From NCBI GenBank assembly GCA_900769525.1, contig CAAGGY010000056.1, positions 1 to 11,454 of the forward strand: a DNA stretch of 11,454 bases. Direction: 5' to 3'. Shown one piece after another: positions 1 through 6,997 of the stretch. A program made the position numbers and the translations under genes. Positions within the stretch are counted from its first letter, which is position 1. Each line of letters starts with the position of its first letter. The notes beneath the pieces are model-generated. The model saw only the letters and a program-made list of their open reading frames with translations. It made no database searches and was not told where the DNA came from. The stretch comes from an uncultured Alistipes sp. Its GTDB lineage: Bacteria; Bacteroidota; Bacteroidia; Bacteroidales; Rikenellaceae.

Positions 1-524
1 ACTGGCTCGCCACTGCGACTACCCTCGCCAAGAAGATATACGTCGTAGAGGTCAGATGGCACCCAGCCGCCACCATGCGACGAGAGTATAAGACCGTAGC
101 TATCGGCTGGCGCCTCCTGCTTAACCTTAGCCAATACGCCTCGCACAAACTCCTTGTCGACAGTCGAGAGCGAACTATCGTACTCCTCGACAAGTCGCTG
201 CTTGGCCATACCGTCGCTCATATACAGTTCTGTAAGGCGAGTGTAATTACCTCTGTCATAGAATATAAAGATACGGAAGTCGCCCTCAGGAACATCGTAA
301 TAGGCCGATAATATACGCTGAAGATTAGAGTCCATAAACTCGGCAAGGCCGTTATTGCCCTGCATAAATATTGTGAGCGTATGGCTCTCGGTCAGGGGTT
401 GTGGCTTCTGCTCGACAGGTGGCTCAGGCTGCGGTGCGGGCTGAGGCTCCTCGTTGCTACAAGCAGCTGCAAACTGCATTAAGATTGCCACAAGGGCAAA
501 GAGTATGATTTTATAGCTTTTCAT
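1..524 (-). CDS. Clostripain-family (C11) lipoprotein cysteine peptidase, N-terminal part
   Basis: Reading leftwards from the ATG at 522-524, the frame stays open to the window edge (174 codons) and continues outside. Residues 1-21 form a lipoprotein signal peptide with lipobox FAAAC (Cys22), followed by SNEE and a Pro/Glu-rich linker to about residue 44. The rest fits the Peptidase_C11 fold: strand HTLTIFMQGNNGL (48-60), a helix, strand FRIFIFYD (83-90), a long helix, then YGLILSSHGGGW (143-154). His150 in SSHGGGW matches the catalytic His of clostripain-type peptidases; the catalytic Cys normally lies further on and is off the window. C11 peptidases of gut Bacteroidales usually cleave after Arg or Lys and often self-activate; here a periplasmic or surface-anchored role is inferred from the lipobox. 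It is transcribed divergently from the two FN3 lipoproteins. The family call is firm; catalytic competence cannot be judged. Confidence 0.88.
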   Translation of the reverse strand, partial: MKSYKIILFALVAILMQFAAACSNEEPQPAPQPEPPVEQKPQPLTESHTLTIFMQGNNGLAEFMDSNLQRILSAYYDVPEGDFRIFIFYDRGNYTRLTELYMSDGMAKQRLVEEYDSSLSTVDKEFVRGVLAKVKQEAPADSYGLILSSHGGGWVPSDLYDVYLLGEGSRSGEP

Positions 525-580
525 ATATAAATATAGTATAAATTTATCCTCTTAATTTGCACAGATGTCATATCTTTATG

Positions 581-610
581 CAAAGGTAAATTATTTTTTT
601 ATATTGACAA
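581..610 (-). promoter_or_regulatory. Candidate Bacteroidetes-type promoter for the C11 peptidase gene
   Basis: On the minus strand, TACCTTTG (588 to 581) matches the -7 consensus TAnnTTTG exactly. A TTG (610 to 608) lies 19 nt upstream as the -33 element. Transcription would start near 577, giving a leader of about 50 nt before the ATG at 524. Spacing and position fit the known Bacteroides sigma-factor pattern; usage is inferred. Confidence 0.6.
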
Positions 611-663
611 TCTATTTTTCAAAAAAACCATTTAATAAATATTGTAAACAATTAATTAAAATA

Positions 664-711
664 TTTTTTTAATGTTTTTTTGGGTATAATATTTGTTTTT
701 TAGTTTTTTTT
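664..711. other. Cluster of T-tracts, possibly bent DNA or UP-like element
   Basis: Runs of six to eight T occur at 664-670, 675-681, 696-701 and 704-711. Their centres are spaced about 11, 20 and 9 bp apart, close to one or two helical turns, so the tracts lie roughly on one face of the helix. They overlap and flank the -33 element of the rightward promoter. Intrinsic curvature helping polymerase binding is an inference; AT-rich spacers often contain such runs by chance. Confidence 0.35.
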
Positions 712-723
712 ATCATACTTTTG
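692..723 (+). promoter_or_regulatory. Candidate Bacteroidetes-type promoter for the FN3 lipoprotein operon
   Basis: TTTG at 692-695 and TACTTTTG at 716-723 match the -33 TTTG and -7 TAnnTTTG elements with a 20-nt spacer. Transcription should start near 728, leaving an untranslated leader of about 140 nt before the ATG at 872. The TTGACA-like string at 721-726 is not a sigma-70 -35 box in this context, because the host group does not use that consensus. Confidence 0.6.
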
Positions 724-774
724 ACAAGCAAATAAGAATATATTTTTTATCAAAAAAGCCAATTATCTTAAAAT

Positions 775-817
775 TAGAACACTTAATTAATATGACTAAG
801 TGCTCTGCGAGCAGTTA
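775..817 (+). promoter_or_regulatory. 5' leader with two mutually exclusive hairpins
   Basis: TGCTC at 801-805 and GAGCA at 809-813 form a perfect 5-bp stem with a TGC loop, extended by TAA/TTA (797-799 with 815-817) past one G-G mismatch. AGAACACTTA at 775-784 can instead pair with TAAGTGCTCT at 797-806 (9 of 10 positions). Both use 797-806, so only one can form at a time. This lies in the predicted ~140-nt leader of the lipoprotein operon. A regulatory role is only inferred, and the stems are short. Confidence 0.3.
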
Positions 818-871
818 ACTAATTGATAAACAGATAAAAATAAAACTAAAATAAACTAACAAAAAGAACAA

Positions 872-2677
872 ATGTCTATGAGAACAAATCTTTACTTAAA
901 ATGCTTTGCTATCCTCGTGGCAATGCTGGCTGTGGTGGCTTGTAAAAAAGATACACCACAACAGGATCGTCCAAACGACGACCGCCCACTATGCCACGTA
1001 TGGGTCGAGGCAAAGAGCGCTACCGACACGTCGCTCGAATTTAACATCACATCAGAGCAGGCCGACGAAGTGCGCTATATCTTCTGCCAGAGCAGCGAGA
1101 CTGCACCAAGCAAAGAGACTATCTTGGCTGAGGGCACAGAGGTAGAGGCTAATGGTGGAGAGGCTAACGAGGGCGTAGTGGTTAAGTTCGAGGAGCTTAC
1201 ACCTGCGACCAAGTACACCCTTCACGTTGTTGCGCAGAATAGTACAGATGTGGTTTATGCCTACCAGGAGGCAGAGACTGAGGATGCTAAGGCGGTTCAG
1301 GAGCCTACAATCGAGATATCTGTGGGTGAGATTGGCGATACATCGGCAAAGTTTACAATCACCAGCACAAATGCTACAACCGTTAAGTATATCGTCAACG
1401 ATCTATCGGCTGGAAATCCCGATGAGCTAATCTCGACTGAGGAGGTATTGGAAGAGGGCATCGCTATCGAGTCTAATACCACTGTAGAGGTTGAGCTTAC
1501 AGACCTCGCCTCTGGCAAGGAGTATGAGATTGTCGTTGCAGCAGAGGGCGAGGGTGGCACCGTCGTTGATAGCCAGACATTTACTACTACACTCCCTGCA
1601 CCTACTCTTACAGCCACACTTACCGAGGATATTGGCTACAACTATGCAGTATTCACTCTCTCTGCAGAGAACGTTGCTGAGGTTAAGTATGTCTGTATCA
1701 AGGCTGGCTCACGTGATGTTACTGCTGAGCAGGTATTGAAGAATGGCACAGTAGTAGAGAGTGGCGATGTGAAGATTGAGGGCCTTAGCGAGGAGACTAC
1801 CTACGAGGTCTATGTTGCAGCTAAGGGCATCGACGAGAGTGTTGTAATGGCTGATGTATTGACATTTACAACCACAAAGAATATCATCGTCTATAATCTA
1901 ACTGAAGGTCTTAACGCAAGTTCATACTCATATAGCAGTAAAAACTTCTTCCTCACCTTTATTGACGAGAAGCAGGGCTATACGCTCTATGTAGACTTCT
2001 ATGCTACCGAGGAGCTTGGTTATCTCCCATCGGGCGATTATGCGCTTGCAGGTATGAATGGTGGCGAGATTAGCAGTGCCTACACACGCTTCTTGTTCAG
2101 CCGTACCGATACAGTTGGCTCAACATTTAGTAGTGGTAGCGTCAATGTTGTGGCTACGCCCAACGAGGAGACTCGCGAGGTGTACTACAATGTTACGGGC
2201 GAACTCTATTTTGCGGATGGTAACTCTGTGTTTTTGAGCTACGAGGGCCTTATCTCTGGCATCGAGCTTCCTGAGATTGTTGAGGGCGCTCCCGAGGGTG
2301 CTCACATCTTCGAGGTGAAGGAGTCTATTCAGCCAACACGCTACACAGGCAACATCGTTCCTGGCGAGTACTACATCAAGTTTACAGATAGTGATGGTGG
2401 CGAGTTCCGCTTCGACCTTTTGCTCGATCCAGCAATCTGCGACAATGGCAATGCGGCACTTCCAACAGGAACATATACAACCGAGCAGTTTAACCTCTCG
2501 TACACCGACTTTGTGACATACCGTCCATCATACAAGACTTGGGAGATTACAGCTATCGAGATGGATGTTGTCGCTGAGGGTGACACACACACAATCACTG
2601 TCAATGCCACAATAGAAAATGGTGCCGAGACAAAGCCATTCTATATGAATTGGAGCGGCGAGATAAAGGTTCAATAA
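872..2677 (+). CDS. Surface lipoprotein with three FN3-like domains and two LPxGxY beta modules
   Basis: This 601-residue protein starts with a lipoprotein signal peptide; the lipobox is AVVAC with Cys24 lipidated, followed by KKD. Three fibronectin-III-like repeats follow at about residues 41-137, 145-241 and 244-336. Each has a strand ending VRY or VKY, a helix-like insert with an E..L..G pattern, and a closing stretch such as TYEVYVAAKG. The C-terminal half (337-600) holds two copies of an unnamed beta-rich module with motifs LPSGDY (385-390) and LPTGTY (530-535); the end, NWSGEIKVQ, fits a final strand. No catalytic motif was seen, so a binding or structural role at the cell surface is the best inference. 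ATG 872 is used; ATG 878 (two codons later) is an equally good start for the signal peptide. It is the first gene of a two-gene unit; the next gene starts 23 nt downstream and shares its architecture. Confidence 0.85.
   Translation: MSMRTNLYLKCFAILVAMLAVVACKKDTPQQDRPNDDRPLCHVWVEAKSATDTSLEFNITSEQADEVRYIFCQSSETAPSKETILAEGTEVEANGGEANEGVVVKFEELTPATKYTLHVVAQNSTDVVYAYQEAETEDAKAVQEPTIEISVGEIGDTSAKFTITSTNATTVKYIVNDLSAGNPDELISTEEVLEEGIAIESNTTVEVELTDLASGKEYEIVVAAEGEGGTVVDSQTFTTTLPAPTLTATLTEDIGYNYAVFTLSAENVAEVKYVCIKAGSRDVTAEQVLKNGTVVESGDVKIEGLSEETTYEVYVAAKGIDESVVMADVLTFTTTKNIIVYNLTEGLNASSYSYSSKNFFLTFIDEKQGYTLYVDFYATEELGYLPSGDYALAGMNGGEISSAYTRFLFSRTDTVGSTFSSGSVNVVATPNEETREVYYNVTGELYFADGNSVFLSYEGLISGIELPEIVEGAPEGAHIFEVKESIQPTRYTGNIVPGEYYIKFTDSDGGEFRFDLLLDPAICDNGNAALPTGTYTTEQFNLSYTDFVTYRPSYKTWEITAIEMDVVAEGDTHTITVNATIENGAETKPFYMNWSGEIKVQ
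992..1879 (+). repeat. Three tandem FN3-like domain repeats within the lipoprotein gene
   Basis: Three repeats of roughly 95 codons follow one another. Shared landmarks are a start such as PTIEISVGEI or PTLTATLTED, a strand ending VKY or VRY, an insert with variants of T.E..L..G (SKETILAEG, STEEVLEEG, TAEQVLKNG), and an end such as ATKYTLHVVAQ or TTYEVYVAAKG. A fourth relative is at residues 38-124 of the next protein (TAETIKSEG). They are diverged at protein level, not recent DNA duplications. Confidence 0.7.
1880..2671 (+). repeat. Two LPxGxY beta modules in the first FN3 lipoprotein
   Basis: Each module has an amphipathic strand (YTLYVDFYA at residues 370-378; FRFDLLLDP at 512-520), a loop, an LPxGxY motif (385-390; 530-535), and then two or three strands ending in a GEL or GEI segment. 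The same plan occurs three more times in the downstream protein. I do not recognise the family. A lipocalin-like or jelly-roll fold would fit the strand pattern, but this is a guess. Confidence 0.55.
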
Positions 2678-2700
2678 TTAACTTAAAACTTTAATACACA

Positions 2701-4593
2701 ATGAGAAAACTTTTTAACATATCAGCATTGGCAGTTGCTGCCCTATCTATGCTTGTTACATCGTGTAAACAGGATACACCAGTAACACCTACAGACGACA
2801 CTAAGACCCCAACCGTAAAGCTCGAGGTTAACGCTGTACGCACAACAGAGGTTGACTTCACAATAACTACAACCGACGCTGAGCAGGCATACTACTACTG
2901 CGCCGAGGGCACTGCAGAGGCTACTGCGGAGACAATCAAGAGCGAGGGCGTAAAGATTACTAACGAGGCAAACACCGTAACAGGTCTTAAGATTAACACA
3001 GAGTATACGCTCTACGCTTTGGCTATCAACGGCTCGAAGCAGGCCATTGCAAAGGAGAGTTTTACAACCCTTGCTGAGCCAGAGAAGCCATTCGAGGGCT
3101 ACGAACTTAACAAGTTTATCTCGGCAGTTTATCGCAACGATAACGACGCATTGGCAGGCAACTATGAGTTTACCTTCGGTAACACGACAGATCTTGGCTG
3201 GGAGGGTGATGTTCAGGTATTCATCGACCTCTACAACGAGGAGGATAGCGATCCACTTAACCCTGTGTTGCCAAATGGCGTCTACGAGCCAAACACCGAC
3301 TACTCACCATTTACGTATAACCCCGTTAACTCGTATGTAGATATAGTTGTTGAGGGTGGCGAGGTTATCTCAACACCTATTCTTGGTACTGTTACCGTTG
3401 AGCGCACAGCTGCCACATATACAATCACCGTCGAGGGCACACTTATGCTTCTTAGCGATATGGAGTTCTCGGCACGCTACACAGGCTCAATCCAGTTTGT
3501 ACAGGGTGGCACATCGGCATACGAGTTCTTCGAGGAGGATGTAACTGTCGACTTCGATGAGGCACAGGTGCGCTACTGGGGCAGCTGGTTCTACCCATTC
3601 TGCGATGATTTGGGTATCGAGATGTTTGATGGCACATTCGACGAGAATGGCTCATTGCAGCGTGGCTACTACCTCCACCTAAGCCGAGTATTTATGCCTA
3701 AGGCTGAGGACTACAATGCAGAGTATATCCCTGTGGCATCAGGCGACTATTTTATCACAGAGTCAGTTCTCGATACTATCTACTCTTTGCCATATCGCTT
3801 CGATATGGGTGCTATTACCGACTACTTCGGCGATAAGTACTTCACAGGCACATATTTGCAGTATATCGAGAATGGCCAGGTTAAGAAGGTGGGCCTTGTT
3901 ACCGATGGTAGCTTTACAGTTGAGAACAGTGGCGAGAACACAAATATTGTTATGCACTTTGTAACCGACAACGGTGTTAACCTCTCGTTGAGCTTCGATG
4001 GCAAGATGCTATTTGGCAACTTCAACGACAATGACGAGAGTATGTCGCCACGTCCTTGGACAACACTCGATGCTGACCACACATACAACTTCCCTGAGGG
4101 TGCTATGGGTAGCGCATTCTGCCTCGGTGAGATTATGAAGCCTGGCTTCGACAACTGGATGTTGATGATCTACGCCACAAACGATGAGTATCCTGATGGC
4201 TATGGCGATATGTTCACCACAGAGTTTATCGTCGAGACTGGTGGCTCACGCTCAGCGTTGCCAACAGGTACTTACAACGTATCGCTCGACGTTGCAGACC
4301 ACACAATGTTCTCGGGTATCGTAAACTATGCCGGTAGCATTCTCTTTACGTGGTATGGCGACTTGACACCAGATGCTGAGGGCTACTCATCAGAGACTGC
4401 ACCTATATCAAATGGTACTGTGACAGTTGAGGATGTGGGCAATGGCGACTACCGCTTCGTATTCGACCTTACGGACGATGGTGGTAACAAGGTTACTGGC
4501 GAGTGGACAGGCAAGGTTGCTGCACAGGATATTAGCGATGCAATGTCAACATCTTCACTCAATGCTCCTAAGCCTCTTGCACTTCGCAAGTAA
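2701..4593 (+). CDS. Surface lipoprotein with one FN3-like domain and three LPxGxY beta modules
   Basis: This 630-residue protein has signal peptide residues 1-21 and lipobox VTSC (Cys22), followed by KQD. One FN3-like domain spans about 38-124 and resembles those of the upstream protein. Three beta modules follow: about 131-268 with LPNGVY (190-195), 271-440 with VASGDY (345-350), and 460-607 with LPTGTY (520-525). The second is the most diverged, lacking the LP of the motif. The last ~20 residues are low in structure and end in LALRK. No protease, hydrolase or sugar-binding motif was recognised. The gene starts 23 nt after the preceding stop and has no promoter-like match of its own, so it is probably co-transcribed. 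The pair look like paralogues that traded FN3 domains for beta modules. Surface exposure is inferred from the lipobox and the following acidic residue. Confidence 0.85.
   Translation: MRKLFNISALAVAALSMLVTSCKQDTPVTPTDDTKTPTVKLEVNAVRTTEVDFTITTTDAEQAYYYCAEGTAEATAETIKSEGVKITNEANTVTGLKINTEYTLYALAINGSKQAIAKESFTTLAEPEKPFEGYELNKFISAVYRNDNDALAGNYEFTFGNTTDLGWEGDVQVFIDLYNEEDSDPLNPVLPNGVYEPNTDYSPFTYNPVNSYVDIVVEGGEVISTPILGTVTVERTAATYTITVEGTLMLLSDMEFSARYTGSIQFVQGGTSAYEFFEEDVTVDFDEAQVRYWGSWFYPFCDDLGIEMFDGTFDENGSLQRGYYLHLSRVFMPKAEDYNAEYIPVASGDYFITESVLDTIYSLPYRFDMGAITDYFGDKYFTGTYLQYIENGQVKKVGLVTDGSFTVENSGENTNIVMHFVTDNGVNLSLSFDGKMLFGNFNDNDESMSPRPWTTLDADHTYNFPEGAMGSAFCLGEIMKPGFDNWMLMIYATNDEYPDGYGDMFTTEFIVETGGSRSALPTGTYNVSLDVADHTMFSGIVNYAGSILFTWYGDLTPDAEGYSSETAPISNGTVTVEDVGNGDYRFVFDLTDDGGNKVTGEWTGKVAAQDISDAMSTSSLNAPKPLALRK
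3091..4521 (+). repeat. Three LPxGxY beta modules in the second FN3 lipoprotein
   Basis: The modules share an amphipathic strand (VQVFIDLYN, YYLHLSRVF, WMLMIYATN), a loop, an LPxGxY or ASGDY motif, then a G(T/S)(V/F)TVE strand (GTVTVERTA, GSFTVENSG, GTVTVEDVG), a strand such as YTITVEGTL or YRFVFDLTD, and an end such as YTGSIQF, FDGKML or WTGKV. The GTVTVE element makes the repetition clear in all three. Confidence 0.6.
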
Positions 4594-4609
4594 TAGCATC
4601 AAACTTAAC

Positions 4610-4644
4610 GAATTAGGGATTGTCCGGCGGACAATCCCTAATTC
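4610..4644. terminator. Perfect 16-bp hairpin, bidirectional terminator between convergent genes
   Basis: The arm at 4610-4625 is exactly complementary to 4629-4644, with a 3-nt loop (GGC). On the plus strand it is followed by TATTTTACTATAT, on the minus strand by GTTAAGTTTG, so both directions have a modest T-rich tail. It lies 16 nt after the stop of the lipoprotein operon, and its last base is the last base of the HAD stop codon (TAG, 4646 to 4644). Confidence 0.8.
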
Positions 4645-5294
4645 TATTTTACTATATCGAGCAGCTGCTCAAACCTATCTATGACATGGTCCGTCCCAGC
4701 TGCAACAAGCTCCTCACAAGAGGCATTGCCATAGCTCACACCCACACTCCGCACAGAGGCATTGCGAGCCATGATGATATCAACGGGCATATCACCCACA
4801 ACGAGTGCCTCAGATGGCTTAAAACCGAGCTTTTCAAGGGTTTTGAACACTGGCTCGGGGTGCGGCTTATGATTCTCAACACTATCCGAGCCAAGAACGA
4901 GGCTGAAATAGTCGGCTACACCCATACTCTTGATAAATAGCAGAAGCGAGGGCGACGAGCGTGACGAGGCGATGGTCATCACTACACCCATATCTCTAAG
5001 ACGTTCAAGCGTCGGCGCAACACCCGGAAAGAGTTGTGGAATAGACTCCTCGATGCTGCGATAGAATATATCTCGATAGTGCTTAACGCAGGCCTCGGCC
5101 TCCTCATCTCTCATCGAAGGGTACATCGCACGGAAGCTATCAAAGAGTGTGAGGCCTATGGTTGCTGCACACTCATCCTCAGAGCGTAGCTCCATGCCTC
5201 GCTCACGCATAGTAGCCTGGAGCGTAACGACAATATTGTGTCGAGTATCAGCGAGCGTGCCGTCGAAGTCGAAGATTATAATTTGGGGTTTCAT
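4644..5294 (-). CDS. HAD-superfamily phosphatase, phosphoglycolate-phosphatase type
   Basis: This 216-residue cytoplasmic hydrolase carries all four HAD motifs. Motif I is DFDGTLAD (Asp9 nucleophile, Asp11 acid/base). Motif II is the Ser at 110 in TIASS. Motif III is Lys143 in NHKPHPEP. Motif IV is VVGDMPVDI with Asp168 and Asp172 binding magnesium. Residues ~15-95 form the helical C1 cap, which usually sets the substrate. Length and motifs match Gph, beta-phosphoglucomutase and pyrophosphatase-like enzymes. Gph-like phosphatase is the closest description, but the substrate cannot be read from sequence. The start is certain: an in-frame TAG lies four codons upstream (5306-5304), no alternative start codon lies between, and motif I needs this N-terminus. 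Terminators on both sides make it a single-gene unit, unrelated to the envelope genes around it. Confidence 0.93.
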   Translation of the reverse strand: MKPQIIIFDFDGTLADTRHNIVVTLQATMRERGMELRSEDECAATIGLTLFDSFRAMYPSMRDEEAEACVKHYRDIFYRSIEESIPQLFPGVAPTLERLRDMGVVMTIASSRSSPSLLLFIKSMGVADYFSLVLGSDSVENHKPHPEPVFKTLEKLGFKPSEALVVGDMPVDIIMARNASVRSVGVSYGNASCEELVAAGTDHVIDRFEQLLDIVK

Positions 5295-5298
5295 ACCA

Positions 5299-5330
5299 CA
5301 AAGCTACAACAATTAAGCTAAAAAAACAAA
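5299..5330 (-). promoter_or_regulatory. Candidate promoter for the HAD gene, giving an almost leaderless mRNA
   Basis: On the minus strand, TAGCTTTG (5306 to 5299) is a perfect TAnnTTTG -7 box, and TTTG (5330 to 5327) lies 20 nt upstream as the -33 box. The ATG at 5294 begins only four bases after the -7 box, so the predicted start of transcription falls on or next to the start codon. The -33 box lies inside the T-rich tail of the upstream terminator. Confidence 0.55.
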
Positions 5331-5360
5331 GAGGGCTGCTCAGCATTAGCCAAACAGCCC
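5320..5360 (-). terminator. Intrinsic terminator of the PCMD/outer-membrane-protein gene run
   Basis: On the minus strand, GGGCTG (5360 to 5355) pairs with CAGCCC (5338 to 5333) across a 16-nt loop, followed by TCTTTG and a run of seven T (5326 to 5320). It lies 24 nt after the stop codon of the PCMD lipoprotein gene, as expected for Rho-independent termination. Confidence 0.8.
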
Positions 5361-5383
5361 AAGAAGTAGACGTCAACAGACGA

Positions 5384-6991
5384 TTAGTAGACAAGCTCAA
5401 GGTCGTCAACAAGCATACACGTCTGTGTAGAACCAGTAAAATAGTCACCAAAGTGCGAGCCTGTGAAAACGACGATAAGGTGTGTTGGAATCTCCGATGT
5501 AGACTTATACTCGATAGGGAGAGTAAACTCCACCCAGCCATCTGTCGACTCAGTAAGCAGAATCTCACCAACGCCGATGATAGCATCGCTCTTTGTGCTG
5601 AAGAACGTAGACTCATCACGAGTATCAATAGCTACAGGGCTATCCTCGTCACCACCATATTCTGCTGGGTCCCAACTACCTACAGCTACAAGAATCTGTC
5701 CCTCATCAGGGCTTCCAATAGCGATATCTGGACGAGATGAAGGCACCTTGCCAACCTTGTCGATTGTACCACAAGTGTACTTATACCAGCCATGAAGTGC
5801 CACAGGGCGTGCTGTGCACGAGCGGCCAAAGTGAACAACACCATTGGTACCAAACGTACCAGCGAAGCGGCCAAGGAACATATTACCAGCGGCAAACTTA
5901 CCAACACCCGCCATATTTGGGAACATAGACTGCAACTTAGCAGATGTAGTACCCTCACTGCCAGGACGAACCTCGTCGGCATAAGGCGTTGTGAGGTTAA
6001 ACTGATCGCCAAGCGATGTAGCACCAGGGTTACCAGTACCCCAGAATGGTGTAGCACCCTCAGAGTATGGCCAGTAGCACTTATTTGAGAACGACCACTC
6101 CTCAAAGCCAGCATTTGGCAACTCGAAGGTATCCTCAGTTGTAACTGTCACAACCTCAGTGACATTCTCGTTAGAGTAGGCCATAACATCATACGACGTG
6201 AGAGTCTCAAGGCCCTCAATGCAAGCCTTGAAGCTACCGCCGTCGATGTTAACACCCTCGACCTCAATCCACTCCTGGTCACCGCTCTTTCGGTACTTAA
6301 AGCCAAGCTCAGAGTCCGCACGGCCGTTGGCATACAACCAGATACGCTTAGCCCACGCATCGACAGCTGTAAACTCAACCTCCATATCTCGCTTCTCGAC
6401 AATAATTGTCCAGCGCTCGGTGATATCACCATGGTAGCTAACCTCAACATATCGTGCTGTGCCATCAAAGTTAGTAAGCTCCTCAACGGCTGGCGAGTAG
6501 GTAGAGATATCCTTAGGGCCGAGCTTAAACTCCGTGATAACTACATTTGTAAGATCGTAGTCCATAGGTACATACGCCGTAATGATATGGTGCTCAGCAT
6601 CTATTTTCGACTCACCAATCTGACCCTCAATCTTAAAGTAACGCTCGATGGTCTGCAAAGCAGAGATTGTCCACTCGTAGCTCTGATACTTCGAGAGCGT
6701 AACGTACAAAGGTGTGCGCAAATCAAAAGTTGCGGGGAACTTAACATTAGACTCAGCGCCCTCAGTAAGCTCTACGCTATTGATACGCACCTTACGAATA
6801 TCGGTTGTCTCCTCAAGTTCGAGGGCAACGCTCTTCGACGAAGCAACAATCTCAGGTGATGACTTAAGTCCCTCAACATCCATTGAGATGATGTCGAGCT
6901 TCTGAACAGGGTATGGAATATCGTTCTTGATACAGCCCACTGCACAAATAGTTGCAATGGCCACAAACAAATATCTAAAATACTTAATCAT
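5384..6991 (-). CDS. PCMD-domain lipoprotein with Ig-like and FN3-like stalk
   Basis: This is a 535-residue lipoprotein: signal peptide 1-19, lipobox AVGC, Cys20, then IKND. Residues ~30-112 and ~116-200 look like two Ig-like beta domains, each ending in a YEWTI or RWTIIV strand. Residues ~205-287 are FN3-like. Residues ~290-535 are a PCMD domain (Pfam: putative carbohydrate metabolism domain), with LPNAGFEEW (291-299), TPFWGTGN (314-321), VRPGSEGTTSA (341-351), VGKFAAGN (363-370) and a C-terminal GDYFTGS...VDDLEL. PCMD domains are beta-sandwich modules found on Bacteroidales surface lipoproteins; carbohydrate binding is suspected but not proven. The C-terminal part is paralogous to that of the DUF4493 protein encoded further upstream in the same run. 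It is the last gene before the terminator and starts 6 nt after the preceding stop, so co-translation with the barrel genes is likely. Confidence 0.88.
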   Translation of the reverse strand: MIKYFRYLFVAIATICAVGCIKNDIPYPVQKLDIISMDVEGLKSSPEIVASSKSVALELEETTDIRKVRINSVELTEGAESNVKFPATFDLRTPLYVTLSKYQSYEWTISALQTIERYFKIEGQIGESKIDAEHHIITAYVPMDYDLTNVVITEFKLGPKDISTYSPAVEELTNFDGTARYVEVSYHGDITERWTIIVEKRDMEVEFTAVDAWAKRIWLYANGRADSELGFKYRKSGDQEWIEVEGVNIDGGSFKACIEGLETLTSYDVMAYSNENVTEVVTVTTEDTFELPNAGFEEWSFSNKCYWPYSEGATPFWGTGNPGATSLGDQFNLTTPYADEVRPGSEGTTSAKLQSMFPNMAGVGKFAAGNMFLGRFAGTFGTNGVVHFGRSCTARPVALHGWYKYTCGTIDKVGKVPSSRPDIAIGSPDEGQILVAVGSWDPAEYGGDEDSPVAIDTRDESTFFSTKSDAIIGVGEILLTESTDGWVEFTLPIEYKSTSEIPTHLIVVFTGSHFGDYFTGSTQTCMLVDDLELVY

Positions 6992-6997
6992 AGCACA

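Larger units (their letters stand above)
525..871. other. AT-rich divergent intergenic region
   Basis: These 347 bp between the C11 peptidase and the first FN3 lipoprotein contain no credible reading frame. The sequence is extremely AT-rich with many T and A runs, unlike the mixed-composition genes around it. It holds one candidate promoter for each direction, a cluster of T-tracts and a leader with inverted repeats, listed separately. No tRNA or known riboswitch was recognised. Confidence 0.8.

Noticed and set aside
721..750. TTGACA-like -35 box
   Set aside because: The host group does not use the TTGACA/TATAAT consensus, and no TATAAT lies 17 bp away. The string overlaps the end of a better -7 TAnnTTTG box.
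525..871. CRISPR array, tRNA or small ORF in the intergenic spacer
   Set aside because: No direct repeats of regular spacing, no cloverleaf and no plausible coding frame were seen in this AT-rich DNA.
906..4684. Several overlapping reading frames in other frames of the lipoprotein genes
   Set aside because: They are Arg/His/Leu-rich shadow frames with no signal peptide or domain, while the lipoprotein frames show clear signal peptides and repeats.
4644..5294. Assigning the HAD protein as Gph with gene symbol
   Set aside because: HAD motifs are present, but substrate specificity is set by the cap and cannot be read here; beta-phosphoglucomutase-like and other phosphatases share the pattern.
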